Part shown: positions 39,063-48,297 of the stretch, in pieces
Layout: each line of letters opens with the position of its first letter
How positions within the stretch are numbered: position 1 is the first letter of the stretch
From: Kluyvera sichuanensis
Lineage (GTDB): Bacteria; Pseudomonadota; Gammaproteobacteria; Enterobacterales; Enterobacteriaceae
Reading direction: 5' to 3'
Length of the DNA stretch: 64,000 nt
Assembly: GCF_014218705.1 (NCBI RefSeq)
Contig: NZ_JABBJF010000007.1
Span: 62,001 to 126,000 of the forward strand
Program-made: the position numbers and the translations under genes
Notes under the pieces: model-generated
What the model was told of the DNA's origin: nothing
Seen by the model: the letters and a program-made list of their open reading frames with translations, nothing else
Database searches by the model: none

Positions 39063-40367
39063 ATGGTTGATGTATCAATGAATCCGCTCTGGGACAACAT
39101 GATTCAGGCGGTAAAACAGAACGTGAAGCCCGCAATGGGCTGCACCGAGCCGGTTTCACTGGCGTTGGCGAGCGCGATTGCGGCATCGCATCTGGCGGGC
39201 AGGGTTAGTCATATCGTGGCTAAAGTGTCGCCGAACCTGATGAAAAACGGCATGGGCGTTACCGTGCCGGGTACGGGGATGGTGGGGCTGCCGATTGCCG
39301 CCGCGCTGGGTGCGCTGGGTGGCGACGCGCAGGCCGGGCTGGAAGTGCTGAAGGGCGCGTCGGTGGAGGACATTACGGCGGCCAAGGTTCTGCTGGCCAG
39401 CGGTAAAGTGTCGGTGACGATGGAAGAGCCGTGCGATGACGTGCTCTATGCCAGCGCCACGGTCTATACCCTCGATGAATCGGCGACGGTGACCATTGCC
39501 GGTGGCCATACGCGAGTGATTCGCGTAGTGAAAAATGGCGTGACGCTGCTGAATGTCAGCAATGGCGAAGGCGCAGAAGAAGAGCAGACAACATCCCTTG
39601 AAAATGTCACCCTGGAGCAGGTCGTTGAGTTTGCCGAGCAGGTGCCGTTTGAAAAGATAAGCTTTATCCTCGATGCCGCCCTGCTGAACAGCGCGCTCTC
39701 TCATGAAGGGCTGCGTGCGCCGTATGGCCTGCATATTGGGGCGACCCTGCAACGTCAGCGCGAGCGCGGGCTGCTGGCAAAAGATCTACTGACCGACATC
39801 ATGATCCGCACTTCGGCGGCCTCTGATGCACGCATGGGCGGCGCTTGCCTGCCAGCAATGAGCAACTCCGGCTCGGGCAACCAGGGCATTGCTGCGACTA
39901 TGCCGGTGGTGGTGGTCGCGGAGCATCTGGGCTGCTCGCAGGAAAAAATGGCCCGCGGGCTGATTCTTTCGCACCTGACGGCTATCTATATCCATCACCA
40001 GTTGCCGATGCTGTCGGCGCTTTGTGCCGCGACCACCGCCTCGATGGGAGCGGCAGCCGGTATCTGCTGGCTTATCGACGGCAGCTACCGCAGCATCTCA
40101 ATGGCCATCAGCAGCATGATCGGCGACGTCAGCGGCATTATCTGCGATGGCGCGTCTAACAGTTGCGCGATGAAGGTCTCAACCAGCGTGTCGTCGGCGT
40201 GGAAAGCGGTGCTGATGGCGCTGGATGAAACGGCGGTAACTGGAAATGAGGGGATTGTGGCGAACGATGTGGAGCAGTCGATTAGCAACCTCTGCTCGCT
40301 GGCCTGCCACTCCATGCAGCAGACGGACAAGCAGGTGATTCAGATTATGGCGAGCAAGCTCGCGTAA
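39063..40367 (+). CDS. cyuA: L-cysteine desulfidase CyuA (YhaM)
   Basis: Fe-S desulfidase that degrades L-cysteine to pyruvate, ammonia and sulfide, chiefly in anaerobic cells; reported in E. coli as CyuA. Start at ATG 39063 gives 434 residues and an N-terminus aligning with E. coli MFDSTLNPLW; ATGs slightly upstream are possible. Conserved Cys: [20 protein letters not shown], and [17 protein letters not shown] and [19 protein letters not shown] near the end, the proposed cluster ligands. Followed by a terminator against yhaL. Confidence 0.92.
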   Translation: MVDVSMNPLWDNMIQAVKQNVKPAMGCTEPVSLALASAIAASHLAGRVSHIVAKVSPNLMKNGMGVTVPGTGMVGLPIAAALGALGGDAQAGLEVLKGASVEDITAAKVLLASGKVSVTMEEPCDDVLYASATVYTLDESATVTIAGGHTRVIRVVKNGVTLLNVSNGEGAEEEQTTSLENVTLEQVVEFAEQVPFEKISFILDAALLNSALSHEGLRAPYGLHIGATLQRQRERGLLAKDLLTDIMIRTSAASDARMGGACLPAMSNSGSGNQGIAATMPVVVVAEHLGCSQEKMARGLILSHLTAIYIHHQLPMLSALCAATTASMGAAAGICWLIDGSYRSISMAISSMIGDVSGIICDGASNSCAMKVSTSVSSAWKAVLMALDETAVTGNEGIVANDVEQSISNLCSLACHSMQQTDKQVIQIMASKLA

Positions 40368-40373
40368 AAAATA

Positions 40374-40394
40374 GCCCCGGTCTCTGGCCGGGGC
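40374..40394. terminator. Terminator between cyuA and yhaL
   Basis: GCCCCGG-TCTCTGG-CCGGGGC, preceded by AAAAAATA, sits between two convergent genes; 7-bp GC stem. T tract after it is weak (ATCTTCTC). Confidence 0.7.
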
Positions 40395-40400
40395 ATCTTC

Positions 40401-40562
40401 TCAGGCGGCGTGTTCTGCTGCCTGATGACGTTCTGCTTCACAAACAATCGCTTCCAGCTCGTTCAGCATCTCTTCAAAGCCAAAGCTTTTTGGCGCGCTG
40501 ACCGGCTGTGGTGCTTTAACGACGACGGCCTTGTGCTGCTTTTTGTTGTTTCGCTTACTCAT
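40401..40562 (-). CDS. yhaL: Small conserved protein YhaL
   Basis: 53-residue protein starting at ATG 40562 and ending TGA. It begins MSKRNNKKQHKAVVVKAPQP and continues VSAPKSFGFEEMLNELEAIV, then CEAERHQAAEHAA. The basic head, followed by an acidic predicted helix, FEEMLNELEAIV, is the E. coli YhaL pattern. Function unknown. It follows yhaK by 26 bp on the same strand. Confidence 0.85.
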   Translation of the reverse strand: MSKRNNKKQHKAVVVKAPQPVSAPKSFGFEEMLNELEAIVCEAERHQAAEHAA

Positions 40563-40588
40563 TTTGTCTTCGGTGTCCCTGAAAATCG

Positions 40589-41290
40589 TTACACCGGTAA
40601 ATCTATCAGCAAAGCGCGCAGCGGGGTATCAGCCACCAGTGTGATATTGCTCTCATCGCGGATAAACGCCCCATCGCCGCAGGTCAGAGATTGTTTTTCC
40701 GCCTCGTGAGCCAGTGCGTGAACCGTGCCATGAATCGACTGCAGATAGGCACGCGGCCCGTGCAGCTGCAGGCTGACCTGCTCGCCTTTGGCAAGCTCGA
40801 TATGGTGCAGCCATACCTGCTGGCGCAGCTGCAGACTGTGCTGGCTGCCGTCCGGCGAGGCTAACAGTTGGTGATCGATCTCTTTCAGTTTGATCTTCTG
40901 CACGCGCGAGTTCTCGCGCTCAGGGCAGGCGTCGAGCCAGATTTGAATCCGGGTTAACGACTTGTCTTTACTCAGATTATGCTCGCTATAGCTGACGCCT
41001 GGCTGAGTGGCAATCAGCAGCGCTTCACCGGCTTTGGCATGAATATGGTGACCTTCACTATCGCGATACTCCGCTTCACCTTCCAGAATCAGATTCAGAA
41101 TATCGACTTTTGGATAGGTGCGTGGCTGGAATGAGGCGCCCGGTGCGAGCACTTCCTGATTCAACACGCGCAGTGAGGCGTAGCCCAGCAGCTTCGGATC
41201 AAAGTAGTGCCCAAAAGAGAAGGTGTAGCGAGCCTGCAGCCAACCGAAGTCTGCCTGTCCGCACTGTTTCGCTGTTCTTGTGGTAATCAT
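40589..41290 (-). CDS. yhaK: Pirin-family bicupin YhaK
   Basis: 233 residues, cytosolic two-cupin protein of the pirin/quercetinase-like group; E. coli YhaK has been linked to oxidative/nitrosative responses, but no enzyme activity is firmly known. LRVLNQEVLAPGASFQPRTY and NLILEGEAEYRDSEGHH give the first cupin. The family's usual metal ligands are not all evident. It is divergent from yhaJ across 104 bp and precedes yhaL. Confidence 0.9.
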   Translation of the reverse strand: MITTRTAKQCGQADFGWLQARYTFSFGHYFDPKLLGYASLRVLNQEVLAPGASFQPRTYPKVDILNLILEGEAEYRDSEGHHIHAKAGEALLIATQPGVSYSEHNLSKDKSLTRIQIWLDACPERENSRVQKIKLKEIDHQLLASPDGSQHSLQLRQQVWLHHIELAKGEQVSLQLHGPRAYLQSIHGTVHALAHEAEKQSLTCGDGAFIRDESNITLVADTPLRALLIDLPV

Positions 41291-41394
41291 CTTCTTGACC
41301 CTCCTTTACACTAAAACAATGGTAAAGGTATGGACGCTGCATTGTTAGCCAGATATTCTGCCCGGTATGTTCAAATTTACTGAATGAGCACGCC

Positions 41395-42291
41395 ATGGCT
41401 AAAGAGAGAGCACTGACGCTGGAAGCACTACGAGTAATGGACGCCATCGATAGACGCGGAAGCTTTGCCGCCGCGGCTGATGAGCTCGGACGCGTGCCTT
41501 CGGCATTAAGCTACACCATGCAAAAGCTGGAAGAAGAGCTGGACGTGGTGCTGTTTGACCGCTCGGGTCATCGAACAAAATTCACTAACGTGGGGCGCAT
41601 GCTGCTGGAACGCGGGCGCGTGCTGCTGGAAGCCGCCGATAAGCTGACGACCGATGCCGAAGCGCTGGCTCGCGGCTGGGAAACCCATCTTACCATCGTA
41701 GCAGAAGCGCTGATCCCAACCTCTGCGCTGTTCCCGCTGGTGGAAAAGCTGGCGACCAAATCCAATACCCAACTGTCGATTATTACCGAAGTGCTGGCGG
41801 GCGCCTGGGAGCGCCTGGAGCAGGGTAGGGCGGATATCGTGATTGCGCCGGATATGCATTTTCGCTCATCGACGGAGATTAACTCCCGCAAACTCTATTC
41901 GGTGATGAACGTTTATGTTGCCGCGCCGGATCACCCTATCCATCAGGAAGCCGAACCGCTGTCGGAAGTGACGCGCGTGAAGTATCGCGGCGTGGCGATT
42001 GCCGACACCGCCCGCGAGCGTCCGGTACTGACGGTACAGCTGCTGGATAAGCAACCGCGTTTGACGGTCACGTCGATGGAAGAGAAGCGCCAGGCGCTGT
42101 TAGCCGGCCTGGGCGTAGCGACTATGCCGTATCCAATGGTCGAAGAGGATATCGCGCAGGGGCGCTTACGCGTGGTGAGCCCCGAATACACCAGCGAAAT
42201 TGATATCATCATGGCCTGGCGTCGCGACAGCATGGGCGAAGCGAAGTCCTGGTGTCTGCGTGAGATTCAAAAGCTGTTAACCGCGAAATAA
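41395..42291 (+). CDS. yhaJ: LysR-type regulator YhaJ
   Basis: 298-residue LysR-family regulator. The N-terminal HTH is MDAIDRRGSFAAAADELGRV followed by PSALSYTMQKLEEELDVVLF (around residues 15-53). The remainder is the effector domain. In E. coli, YhaJ activates yqjF (next operon block here) in response to aromatic compounds, and is reported to affect D-serine genes. Divergent from yhaK; a BIME follows its stop. Confidence 0.92.
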   Translation: MAKERALTLEALRVMDAIDRRGSFAAAADELGRVPSALSYTMQKLEEELDVVLFDRSGHRTKFTNVGRMLLERGRVLLEAADKLTTDAEALARGWETHLTIVAEALIPTSALFPLVEKLATKSNTQLSIITEVLAGAWERLEQGRADIVIAPDMHFRSSTEINSRKLYSVMNVYVAAPDHPIHQEAEPLSEVTRVKYRGVAIADTARERPVLTVQLLDKQPRLTVTSMEEKRQALLAGLGVATMPYPMVEEDIAQGRLRVVSPEYTSEIDIIMAWRRDSMGEAKSWCLREIQKLLTAK

Positions 42292-42296
42292 ACCCC

Positions 42297-42365
42297 AGAG
42301 TCGGTGCTTCGCACCTCGTCCGGGCTACCTGCAACATGTAGCCCGGCCGAGCGAAGCGACCCGGG
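42297..42365. repeat. BIME (REP pair) between yhaJ and yhaH
   Basis: GAGTCGGTGCTTCGCACCTC with GTCCGGGCTAC, then ATGTAGCCCGGCCGAGCGAA and GCGACCCGGGA: two REP units of opposite orientation, between convergent genes. Same family as 8611 and 55096. Confidence 0.75.
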
Positions 42366-42366
42366 A

Positions 42367-42732
42367 TCAGGAAAGACGCTTCGGATCCGGTCCGAAACGG
42401 TTGTCGCCAGGCGTTCCGTTCTGGCAGTTAAAGATGATGATCACAATCCAGCCAATCACCGGAATGATCAGTAGCAACAGCCACCACGCCGAGCGATCGG
42501 TGTCGTGCAGTCGGCGGAACTGCACTGCCCACCACGGAATAAAGACCAGAATGCCGTAAATAGTGGTGAGGATCCCTTCGCCGCCAGCGCGCTGCCAGCC
42601 TAGCATCTTGTCTATCACCCCCAGCACGAACGTCAAAATGACGTTCACCAGAATGAACATCCAGTACTCTTTGCGACGGGCGCGGCCGCCAAACCCAATG
42701 TAATTACGTAGAACGTTGAGATACCAATCCAT
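42367..42732 (-). CDS. yhaH: DUF805 inner-membrane protein YhaH
   Basis: 121 residues, E. coli length. DUF805 family: the start MDWYLNVLRNYIGFGGRARR with GRARRKEYW is the signature, followed by three or four hydrophobic segments (WMFILVNVILTFVLGVIDKM, TTIYGILVFIPWWAVQFRRL, WWLLLLIIPVIGWIVIIIFN). The motif FRRLHDTDRS is also family-typical. Ends DNRFGPDPKRLS. Function unknown. 129 bp separate its start from the yqjG stop. Confidence 0.93.
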   Translation of the reverse strand: MDWYLNVLRNYIGFGGRARRKEYWMFILVNVILTFVLGVIDKMLGWQRAGGEGILTTIYGILVFIPWWAVQFRRLHDTDRSAWWLLLLIIPVIGWIVIIIFNCQNGTPGDNRFGPDPKRLS

Positions 42733-42861
42733 TTTTATGCCTCAGTTGATCATTAATCACTTGTTTTTAAAGCGATCAAGCTAAGGATAGTCGTGAATGA
42801 AAAGGTGGTAAATATTGATAGGGTGAATTAATTGGGCATCGAGGACCGATGCCCGGTGTGC

Positions 42862-43848
42862 TTAGCGGAAACGCTCGTCGCGGCCGTGCGGCTCGTCCAG
42901 ATCCTGCCATGGCCCGATGGAGATAATCCCGGTCGGGTTGATGGTTTTGTGGCTACGGAAGTAGTGGTTGCGGATATGGTCGAAATCGACGGTCTCAGCA
43001 ATACCCGGCATCTGGTAGATATCACGCAGGAAGCCGTGCAGATTCAGATAGTCGCTGATGCGATGCTTATCGCACTTAAAGTGGGTCACGTAGACCGGAT
43101 CGAAGCGGATAAGCGTCGTCCACAGGCGAATATCGGCTTCGGTGAGCTGATTACCGGTCAGGTAGCGGTGCTGGCCGAGGATCTTCTCCAGGCGATCCAG
43201 CGAGCTAAAGACTTTCTCGACGGCATCATCATAGGCTGCCTGGCTGGTGGCGAAACCGGCTTTGTAGACCCCGTTGTTCACGGTGTCATAGATCCAGCTA
43301 TTCAGCTCGTCAATCTGCCCGCGCAGCGCTGGCGGATAGTAATCGCCCGCTTTGGCGCCCAGGGCATCAAATGCAGTATTGAACATGCGAATGATCTCCG
43401 CAGATTCGTTACTGACGATGGTCTGGTTCTTTTTATCCCACAGCACCGGTACGGTTACGCGCCCGGAGTAGCTGGAATCGGCATGCTGATAGAGTTGATA
43501 AAGGAACTGATGCTGATAAAGCGTATCGCCAGTGGCGGCCGGGAAATCGGCGTCGAAGGTCCAGCCGTTTTCCAGCATGAGCGGGTTCACGACGGAAACC
43601 GAGATAAACGGCTCCAGCCCTTTGAGTTTACGCAGGATCAGCGTGCGGTGCGCCCACGGACAGGCAAGAGAGACGTACAGGTGATAGCGATCTTTCTCGG
43701 CGGCAAAACCACCGTTACCGGTCGGGCCTGGCTCGCCGTCGGCGGTCAGCCAGTTGCGAAATGCGGATACCGAACGCTGGAAACGTCCACCGGTGGATTT
43801 GGTGTCATACCAGACGTCCTGCCAGACGCCATCGATCAATTGTCCCAT
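42862..43848 (-). CDS. yqjG: Glutathionyl-hydroquinone reductase YqjG
   Basis: Omega-class-like glutathione transferase that reduces glutathionyl-hydroquinones using GSH. 328 residues, as in E. coli. Catalytic Cys in YHLYVSLACPWAHRTLILRK (around residue 63). N-terminal thioredoxin-like part includes PVLWDKKNQTIVSNESAEII; helical C-domain has LTEADIRLWTTLIRFDPVYV. A 28-bp perfect palindrome upstream separates it from yqjF. Confidence 0.95.
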   Translation of the reverse strand: MGQLIDGVWQDVWYDTKSTGGRFQRSVSAFRNWLTADGEPGPTGNGGFAAEKDRYHLYVSLACPWAHRTLILRKLKGLEPFISVSVVNPLMLENGWTFDADFPAATGDTLYQHQFLYQLYQHADSSYSGRVTVPVLWDKKNQTIVSNESAEIIRMFNTAFDALGAKAGDYYPPALRGQIDELNSWIYDTVNNGVYKAGFATSQAAYDDAVEKVFSSLDRLEKILGQHRYLTGNQLTEADIRLWTTLIRFDPVYVTHFKCDKHRISDYLNLHGFLRDIYQMPGIAETVDFDHIRNHYFRSHKTINPTGIISIGPWQDLDEPHGRDERFR

Positions 43849-43868
43849 GAGGTTCTCCTCCAGATAGC

Positions 43869-43896
43869 AAAAGCGAGGAGATATCTCCTCGCTTTT
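43869..43896. terminator. Palindromic terminator between yqjF and yqjG
   Basis: A perfect 28-bp palindrome, AAAAGCGAGGAGAT and its complement, with T runs on both strands. It follows yqjF on the minus strand and precedes yqjG. The fold needs a small loop at the ATAT centre. Confidence 0.8.
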
Positions 43897-43918
43897 TTAT
43901 TCATTCAGTATAGTGCGC

Positions 43919-44311
43919 TTACCACTTTTTATTCAGCACGCGGTCGATGCTGAATGCGCCTGGACCGGTAATACCCAGCAGCAGGTAGCCGCCAGCGATG
44001 GTCAGGTTTTTCATAAACATCAGCGAGTTCATGCCTTCAGCAAAGTTGCTGTGGAAGATGAAGGCGGTCAGCAGGGTGAAGCCTGCGGTGAACAGCGCGG
44101 TGGTACGAGTCAGGAAACCGAACAGAATCGCCAGACCGCCGCCAAACTCAAGCAGAATGGTCAGTGGCAGCAGGAAACCAGGGACACCCATTGCTTCCAT
44201 ATACTGCTGCGTACCCGCATACCCGGTGATTTTGCCCCAGCCTGCGGTGATAAACAGAATCGGCATCAGAATACGTGCGACCAGGAAACCAATATCTTCT
44301 AATTTTTTCAT
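43919..44311 (-). CDS. yqjF: DoxX-family inner-membrane protein YqjF
   Basis: 130 residues from ATG 44311 (GGAGAGAAAG upstream), as in E. coli. DoxX-like: four hydrophobic segments, with MPILFITAGWGKITGYAGTQ and MGVPGFLLPLTILLEFGGGL as signature. A quinol oxidase-related fold whose role is not settled. The gene is a YhaJ target in E. coli. The reading frame is open further upstream, but those 37 residues are not conserved. Confidence 0.93.
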   Translation of the reverse strand: MKKLEDIGFLVARILMPILFITAGWGKITGYAGTQQYMEAMGVPGFLLPLTILLEFGGGLAILFGFLTRTTALFTAGFTLLTAFIFHSNFAEGMNSLMFMKNLTIAGGYLLLGITGPGAFSIDRVLNKKW

Positions 44312-44504
44312 CTTTCTCTCCAGAGAACCTTGCGGGCAGTTAAACCGTTTTATTGAGCGTTTACACGTTGATAGCGCGTAGCTGCTGTCGATGGAGAGAA
44401 ATATAACTGTGACGTATAACAATTGTTAGCAAGGAAAACTGTTGAAGTTCTTCAAAGAATCTGAGCAATGATGTATGGCAGCGAGAAAAGCAGAGTAGGG
44501 AAGG

Positions 44505-44795
44505 TTAAACGGAGCGGCGCAGGATATTTCTGACCATGCGCCAGGTGCTCCAGACGCCCAGACCGCGGCGGGCCCAGCGCACCAGAAAACGCGGATGGCG
44601 CAAAGAGACCACCGCCATCACGCTGCTGCCGACCATCACCCATGAACGCAGGCTTACCAGGCGAGCCCAACCGCGATCGTAGGGCTGCGTGGCCTCCAGC
44701 CAGTCGCGACGGCTGGCGCTCATATCCAGCCGTTGCTGTTGAATCTGCCGCAGCAGATACGCTTTGCGTTCCTCTCGCTCCTGACGTGGACTCAT
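44505..44795 (-). CDS. yqjK: YqjK family small membrane-associated protein
   Basis: 96 residues (E. coli 99). N-terminal charged helix MSPRQEREERKAYLLRQIQQ followed by QRLDMSASRRDWLEATQPYD, then a short hydrophobic stretch (RSWVMVGSSVMAVVSLRHPR). Function unknown. Its start overlaps the yqjE stop by 4 bp, so it is last gene of the yqjC-yqjD-yqjE-yqjK series. Confidence 0.9.
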   Translation of the reverse strand: MSPRQEREERKAYLLRQIQQQRLDMSASRRDWLEATQPYDRGWARLVSLRSWVMVGSSVMAVVSLRHPRFLVRWARRGLGVWSTWRMVRNILRRSV

Positions 44796-45190
44796 GGTTC
44801 GTCATCCTCCAGCAGGGCGCGATCGTTAGCCAGTTCGTGGCGAGTATGGCGCAGCAGGGTGGAGCGGCGGGCTTTGCGCAGGGTCCATATCCCACCAGCG
44901 ATCGCGAGCAGCAGCAGGGTTGCCGTAGTGGCGACCATTACGATAAGGCGATACTGCGGGTCAACGGCCCACATGATCAGCACCAGCAGGCTCATCAGGC
45001 CGAAAGCGGTGAACAGCAGGGTAAGCCCGGCCATTAACAGGATCTGGATGAGGTTGGCTTTCTCCTCTTCCAGTTCGACGACCGCTAAGCGCAGCCGCGT
45101 TTCGACCATCTGAACCACGAGGGTAACTATGCGCTGGCCAATGCCGAGAATGTTCTTTCCCGGCCCCGGCGCGTGTTGAGATTGACTCAT
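44792..45190 (-). CDS. yqjE: Phage holin superfamily III-like membrane protein YqjE
   Basis: 132 residues from ATG 45190 (E. coli 134). MVETRLRLAVVELEEEKANL is the strongly conserved pre-membrane region, followed by two hydrophobic helices: IQILLMAGLTLLFTAFGLMS and IVMVATTATLLLLAIAGGIW. Family DUF1469 / actinobacterial holin-X. It directly follows yqjD (2 bp). Reported in E. coli to act with YqjD and ElaB on membrane-bound stationary-phase ribosomes; role otherwise unknown. Confidence 0.92.
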   Translation of the reverse strand: MSQSQHAPGPGKNILGIGQRIVTLVVQMVETRLRLAVVELEEEKANLIQILLMAGLTLLFTAFGLMSLLVLIMWAVDPQYRLIVMVATTATLLLLAIAGGIWTLRKARRSTLLRHTRHELANDRALLEDDEP

Positions 45191-45192
45191 GC

Positions 45193-45498
45193 TTAGCGAC
45201 GCGTCAGCAGAACGCCCAGCACCAGCCCGACAGCTGCACCAATACCGACGCCGGTCCACGGATTTTCACGCACGTAGCCATCGGCTTTCGCCGCTGCTTC
45301 ACGCGTTTGCTTCGTTAGCACTTCACCTGCTTCACCCAGACGATCACGGCTCTCTTTGAGCGCGCTCTCTGCTTTACTGCGCAGTTTGCTCATCTCCTCT
45401 TTGGATTTGTCGGTGGAAGCATTCAGGACTTCTTCCAGGGTATCGGACAGGGCCTTCAGCTCTGCGCGTAACTGATCTGATGTCGAATCTTTAGCCAT
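45193..45498 (-). CDS. yqjD: Membrane-anchored ribosome-binding protein YqjD
   Basis: 101 residues, exactly the E. coli length. Cytoplasmic charged N-terminus with coiled-coil character (LRAELKALSDTLEEVLNAST) and a C-terminal TM anchor containing WTGVGIGAAVGLVLGVLLTR. In E. coli it binds ribosomes in stationary phase under RpoS control and inhibits growth when overproduced. Member of the ElaB/YqjD/DUF883 family. Between yqjC and yqjE on the same strand. Confidence 0.95.
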   Translation of the reverse strand: MAKDSTSDQLRAELKALSDTLEEVLNASTDKSKEEMSKLRSKAESALKESRDRLGEAGEVLTKQTREAAAKADGYVRENPWTGVGIGAAVGLVLGVLLTRR

Positions 45499-45524
45499 CG
45501 TATCTCTCCTTTAAGGATTTCCAC

Positions 45525-45893
45525 TCAATATGCGCGGGATTCCAGCGCGTTAAGTTCTTTTTTGGCTTCCTGCAGCTTATGCTCGCGTTTTGCCACTTTA
45601 TCCGCATCGCCTTTCTGCTCTGCTTCCTTCAGATCCTGCTCGCGCTCGCGAACTTCATCCTTCTGTTCCGCAATTTTTTCCTGATGATCGGCGCGAAGCT
45701 TGCTGTCAGTACAGTGTGCCTGGACTTCGCTCAGCGCCTTTTTCAGGCCGTCGATACGGTGCTGATTGTTATGCTTCTCGGCATAGCCAATCTCGCGCTG
45801 AATGTCCTGCTCTTTTTCCTGACACAGTGATGTTGCTGCTGCGCTCGCACTAAGAGACGCGAGGGCAAGAGCAAGAACGATGCGGTATTTCAT
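45525..45893 (-). CDS. yqjC: DUF1090 periplasmic protein YqjC
   Basis: 122 residues from ATG 45893, as in E. coli. Signal peptide MKYRIVLALALASLSASAAA; the mature part has CQEKEQDIQREIGYAEKHNN and a long charged coiled coil (EKIAEQKDEVREREQDLKEA) with two Cys residues. DUF1090 family, function unknown. First of the yqjC-D-E-K group. Confidence 0.93.
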   Translation of the reverse strand: MKYRIVLALALASLSASAAATSLCQEKEQDIQREIGYAEKHNNQHRIDGLKKALSEVQAHCTDSKLRADHQEKIAEQKDEVREREQDLKEAEQKGDADKVAKREHKLQEAKKELNALESRAY

Positions 45894-46040
45894 GTATGAA
45901 CCTTCCATTGTGCGTAGTACATCGGCATGTACTTTTTCCGGTATGTAGGCAGCGCCGCTGCGTCACCCACAATACTAAGCATAGTAAGTAAAATACAAAA
46001 TCACCAAAGCGGGTGAAAGTATTCGGATTCCTGGAAGTGG

Positions 46041-46421
46041 CTAACCAAATCGATGCGAGGTGTCACGAAGAAGGGACAGCCAGCTTGCCGGGTTGTTATC
46101 TTCATCCTGCAGCGCTATCACGTAGACGTGCGGCAGGGTGTTATCCAGCACGCGCTTCGCCGCGGCGCTCTGCTCGCTGGATTCAAAGGTAATCAATAAG
46201 GCATCATCCTTCGGCGTGATGCTCTTAAAGCGAATGCCGTTAGCATCCAGATGATGAGAAATGGAGAAGCCGTCGGGCATGCTGGCCTGATTCATCGGGC
46301 GAATGGCCAGCGTAGACTCTTCGCGCTGCAGTGCGGCCCATAGCCAAAGCATGATGCATAGCATCAGCATCATGCCCAGACTAACGGCAAATCGACGTAG
46401 CAGAATGCGGTTTGCCACCAT
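46041..46421 (-). CDS. mzrA: EnvZ/OmpR modulator MzrA
   Basis: 126-residue inner-membrane protein with a single N-terminal TM helix (RRFAVSLGMMLMLCIMLWLW) and a periplasmic domain. In E. coli it links the CpxAR and EnvZ/OmpR systems by acting on EnvZ. N-terminus MVANRILLRRFAVSLG is conserved. Lies 2 bp after yqjA, so it is cotranscribed with it. Confidence 0.93.
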   Translation of the reverse strand: MVANRILLRRFAVSLGMMLMLCIMLWLWAALQREESTLAIRPMNQASMPDGFSISHHLDANGIRFKSITPKDDALLITFESSEQSAAAKRVLDNTLPHVYVIALQDEDNNPASWLSLLRDTSHRFG

Positions 46422-46423
46422 CG

Positions 46424-47086
46424 TTAGCCTCGATTACCGTATTTCTTCTTCCACACCACGGCCAGTGAACCAATCAGGCCGACGACCAGCAGTACCACCG
46501 GCAGCAGCATCAGGCACGACATCAGCGCGTCTTCGTATTTCTGGAATACCGGGGTTTTACCCAGCAGATAGCCAAGGGTGGTCAGAATCAGTACCCACAG
46601 CAGGCCGCTCATCCAGTTGAAGAACTGGAAGCGCGCGTTGTTCAGGCCTGAAATTCCGGCAATGGTCGGCAGCAGGGTACGCACGAACGCGATAAAGCGA
46701 CCAATCAGCAGCGCTGAGAGGCCGTGCTTATGGAACAGATGGTGCGCGCGCTGGTGGTAATGGGCGGGAAGATGAGAAAGCCAGTTCTGGACGATACGCG
46801 TATTGCCCAGCCACTTGCCCTGAATATAGCTAAGCCAGCAGCCAAGGCTTGCGGCAACGGTGAGTAGAATGACCGTTTGTGGGAAGCCCATCGCACCTTT
46901 GGCTATCAGTACGCCGACCAGCACCAGCAGGCTATCGCCCGGTAAAAACGCAGCCGGCAGCAAACCGTTCTCAAGGAACAGGATCATAAATAAGACAAAA
47001 TAGAGCATACCGATCATGGACGGATTAGCGAGGGTTTCGAAATCCTGGCTCCACAAGGCATTTAAGAGTTGGGTTAGTAGTTCCAT
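46424..47086 (-). CDS. yqjA: DedA-family membrane protein YqjA
   Basis: 220 residues, E. coli length. DedA/SNARE-associated family; needed together with YghB for division, proton-motive force and drug tolerance in E. coli, and possibly a polyprenyl-phosphate or lipid transporter. Signature: [20 protein letters not shown] (around residue 40) and [23 protein letters not shown] (around residues 125-147). Upstream promoter lies in the 305 bp before exuR's terminator; CpxR control is known in E. coli, but I cannot place a site. Confidence 0.94.
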   Translation of the reverse strand: MELLTQLLNALWSQDFETLANPSMIGMLYFVLFMILFLENGLLPAAFLPGDSLLVLVGVLIAKGAMGFPQTVILLTVAASLGCWLSYIQGKWLGNTRIVQNWLSHLPAHYHQRAHHLFHKHGLSALLIGRFIAFVRTLLPTIAGISGLNNARFQFFNWMSGLLWVLILTTLGYLLGKTPVFQKYEDALMSCLMLLPVVLLVVGLIGSLAVVWKKKYGNRG

Positions 47087-47339
47087 TCACGATTCCTGGT
47101 ACATCGATTAACGTAATGCCTGAACGCGCTGCGACGGTCTTTGCTTGTTTCTATTTTAATAGCATCGCGGTAAATACGCGCTGAACAGTCCCTGTTTTGG
47201 CAAAATAATCTACTGCTGAACAACAAAAAGGCAAAATGCATGCAATTGTAACAAATGGCGCGGTTTTCCGTCATAGAAATTGCAATTTGTTGCAGAACGA
47301 TTTTGCGGTTTCGGGCGGGGAGTGGCTAGGGGATTTACA

Positions 47340-47373
47340 AAGGCTTACCCACGTGAAAAGTCAGGTAAGCCTT
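47340..47373 (-). terminator. Hairpin terminator after exuR
   Basis: AAGGCTTACC and GGTAAGCCTT, loop of 14 bases, a perfect 10-bp stem 19 bp after the exuR stop. The T tract on the minus strand is short. The rest of the 305-bp gap 47087-47391 is AT-rich promoter DNA for yqjA with no gene seen. Confidence 0.6.
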
Positions 47374-47391
47374 GATAAGTGACAAGGGCGC

Positions 47392-48168
47392 TTATTTGCC
47401 GCCGATAGCGACCGTATCGAGGTGAACTACCGGGTTTTCCGCAAACAGGTAGCGGTCGGCGTTGAACTCAAAATCATCGCTGGTTTCGTTGAACAGCATC
47501 AGCTTGGTGTTCTCCAGATGCTGCCACATGGCAATTTTTGCCGCATGCGGATCTTTGCGAATCAGCGCTTTCAGGATCTGGTCGTGATCGTCACACCAGT
47601 TATCTACGGTGCGAGCGTCGATATGGTCGTGGAGTTTTTTCCAGTACGGGTTGTGCACGCGCTGGGTCCACATTTTTTCAACGATGGCCGCAAGCGCGGT
47701 GTTTTGCGTCGCCAGAGCAACCTGCACGTGGAACTGGAGATCCCACTGGGAGTCGCGGAAGCACTGCTCTTTGCGTGCGTTTTCCTGGATCTCCATCAGC
47801 TTCATGATGTCCTGCTTGGTGACCTGGGTGGCGGCGAACTCCGCGATGTTGCTCTCAATCAGCTGACGTGCCTGCAGTAGCTCAAACGGGCCGTAGTTGG
47901 CAAACTCCAGCGTTTCGTCCGGCATCTGATGGTATTTCGGCTGATTGGAAATGACGTGAATGCCGGAGCCTTTACGGACTTCAACATACCCTTCGACTTC
48001 CAGCATGATAATCGCTTCGCGAACCACGGTGCGGCTGACGCTCTTTTCATCGGCAATAAAGCGCTCCGCAGGCAGTTTATCGCCCACTAGGTATACGCCT
48101 TGCTCAATGCGTTCTTTTAGCTCAGCGGCCAGTTGCTGATACAAGCGACGTGCGTCGGCGATTTCCAT
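47392..48168 (-). CDS. exuR: GntR/FadR-type hexuronate repressor ExuR
   Basis: Represses exuT and uxaCA; released by galacturonate or fructuronate-type intermediates. From ATG 48168 (CTGGAGAGC upstream) it has 258 residues, as in E. coli. N-terminal winged helix: [20 protein letters not shown] with [21 protein letters not shown]-terminal FCD domain with helix repeats, including [20 protein letters not shown] and [11 protein letters not shown]. Separate transcript from exuT by a strong terminator. Confidence 0.95.
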   Translation of the reverse strand: MEIADARRLYQQLAAELKERIEQGVYLVGDKLPAERFIADEKSVSRTVVREAIIMLEVEGYVEVRKGSGIHVISNQPKYHQMPDETLEFANYGPFELLQARQLIESNIAEFAATQVTKQDIMKLMEIQENARKEQCFRDSQWDLQFHVQVALATQNTALAAIVEKMWTQRVHNPYWKKLHDHIDARTVDNWCDDHDQILKALIRKDPHAAKIAMWQHLENTKLMLFNETSDDFEFNADRYLFAENPVVHLDTVAIGGK

Positions 48169-48242
48169 ATGCTCTCCAGGCAGGGTACGGCAGATTAAAT
48201 TTGTTATACCACTTTTACGAGCAGCTAACCACATTATGACAT

Positions 48243-48275
48243 GAAAAAAGCCGCCTGTAACAAGGCGGCTTTTGG
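48243..48275 (-). terminator. Terminator after exuT
   Basis: AAAGCCGCC-TGTAACAA-GGCGGCTTT (48247-48255 and 48264-48272) with a run of T on the minus strand: a standard intrinsic terminator, 26 bp after the exuT stop. Confidence 0.9.
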
Positions 48276-48297
48276 GAAAACGGACATCCGTTACAGA

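Noticed and set aside
42832..43953. 373-codon ORF antisense to yqjG
   Set aside because: Overlaps the whole of yqjG and part of its terminator; no motif in its translation.
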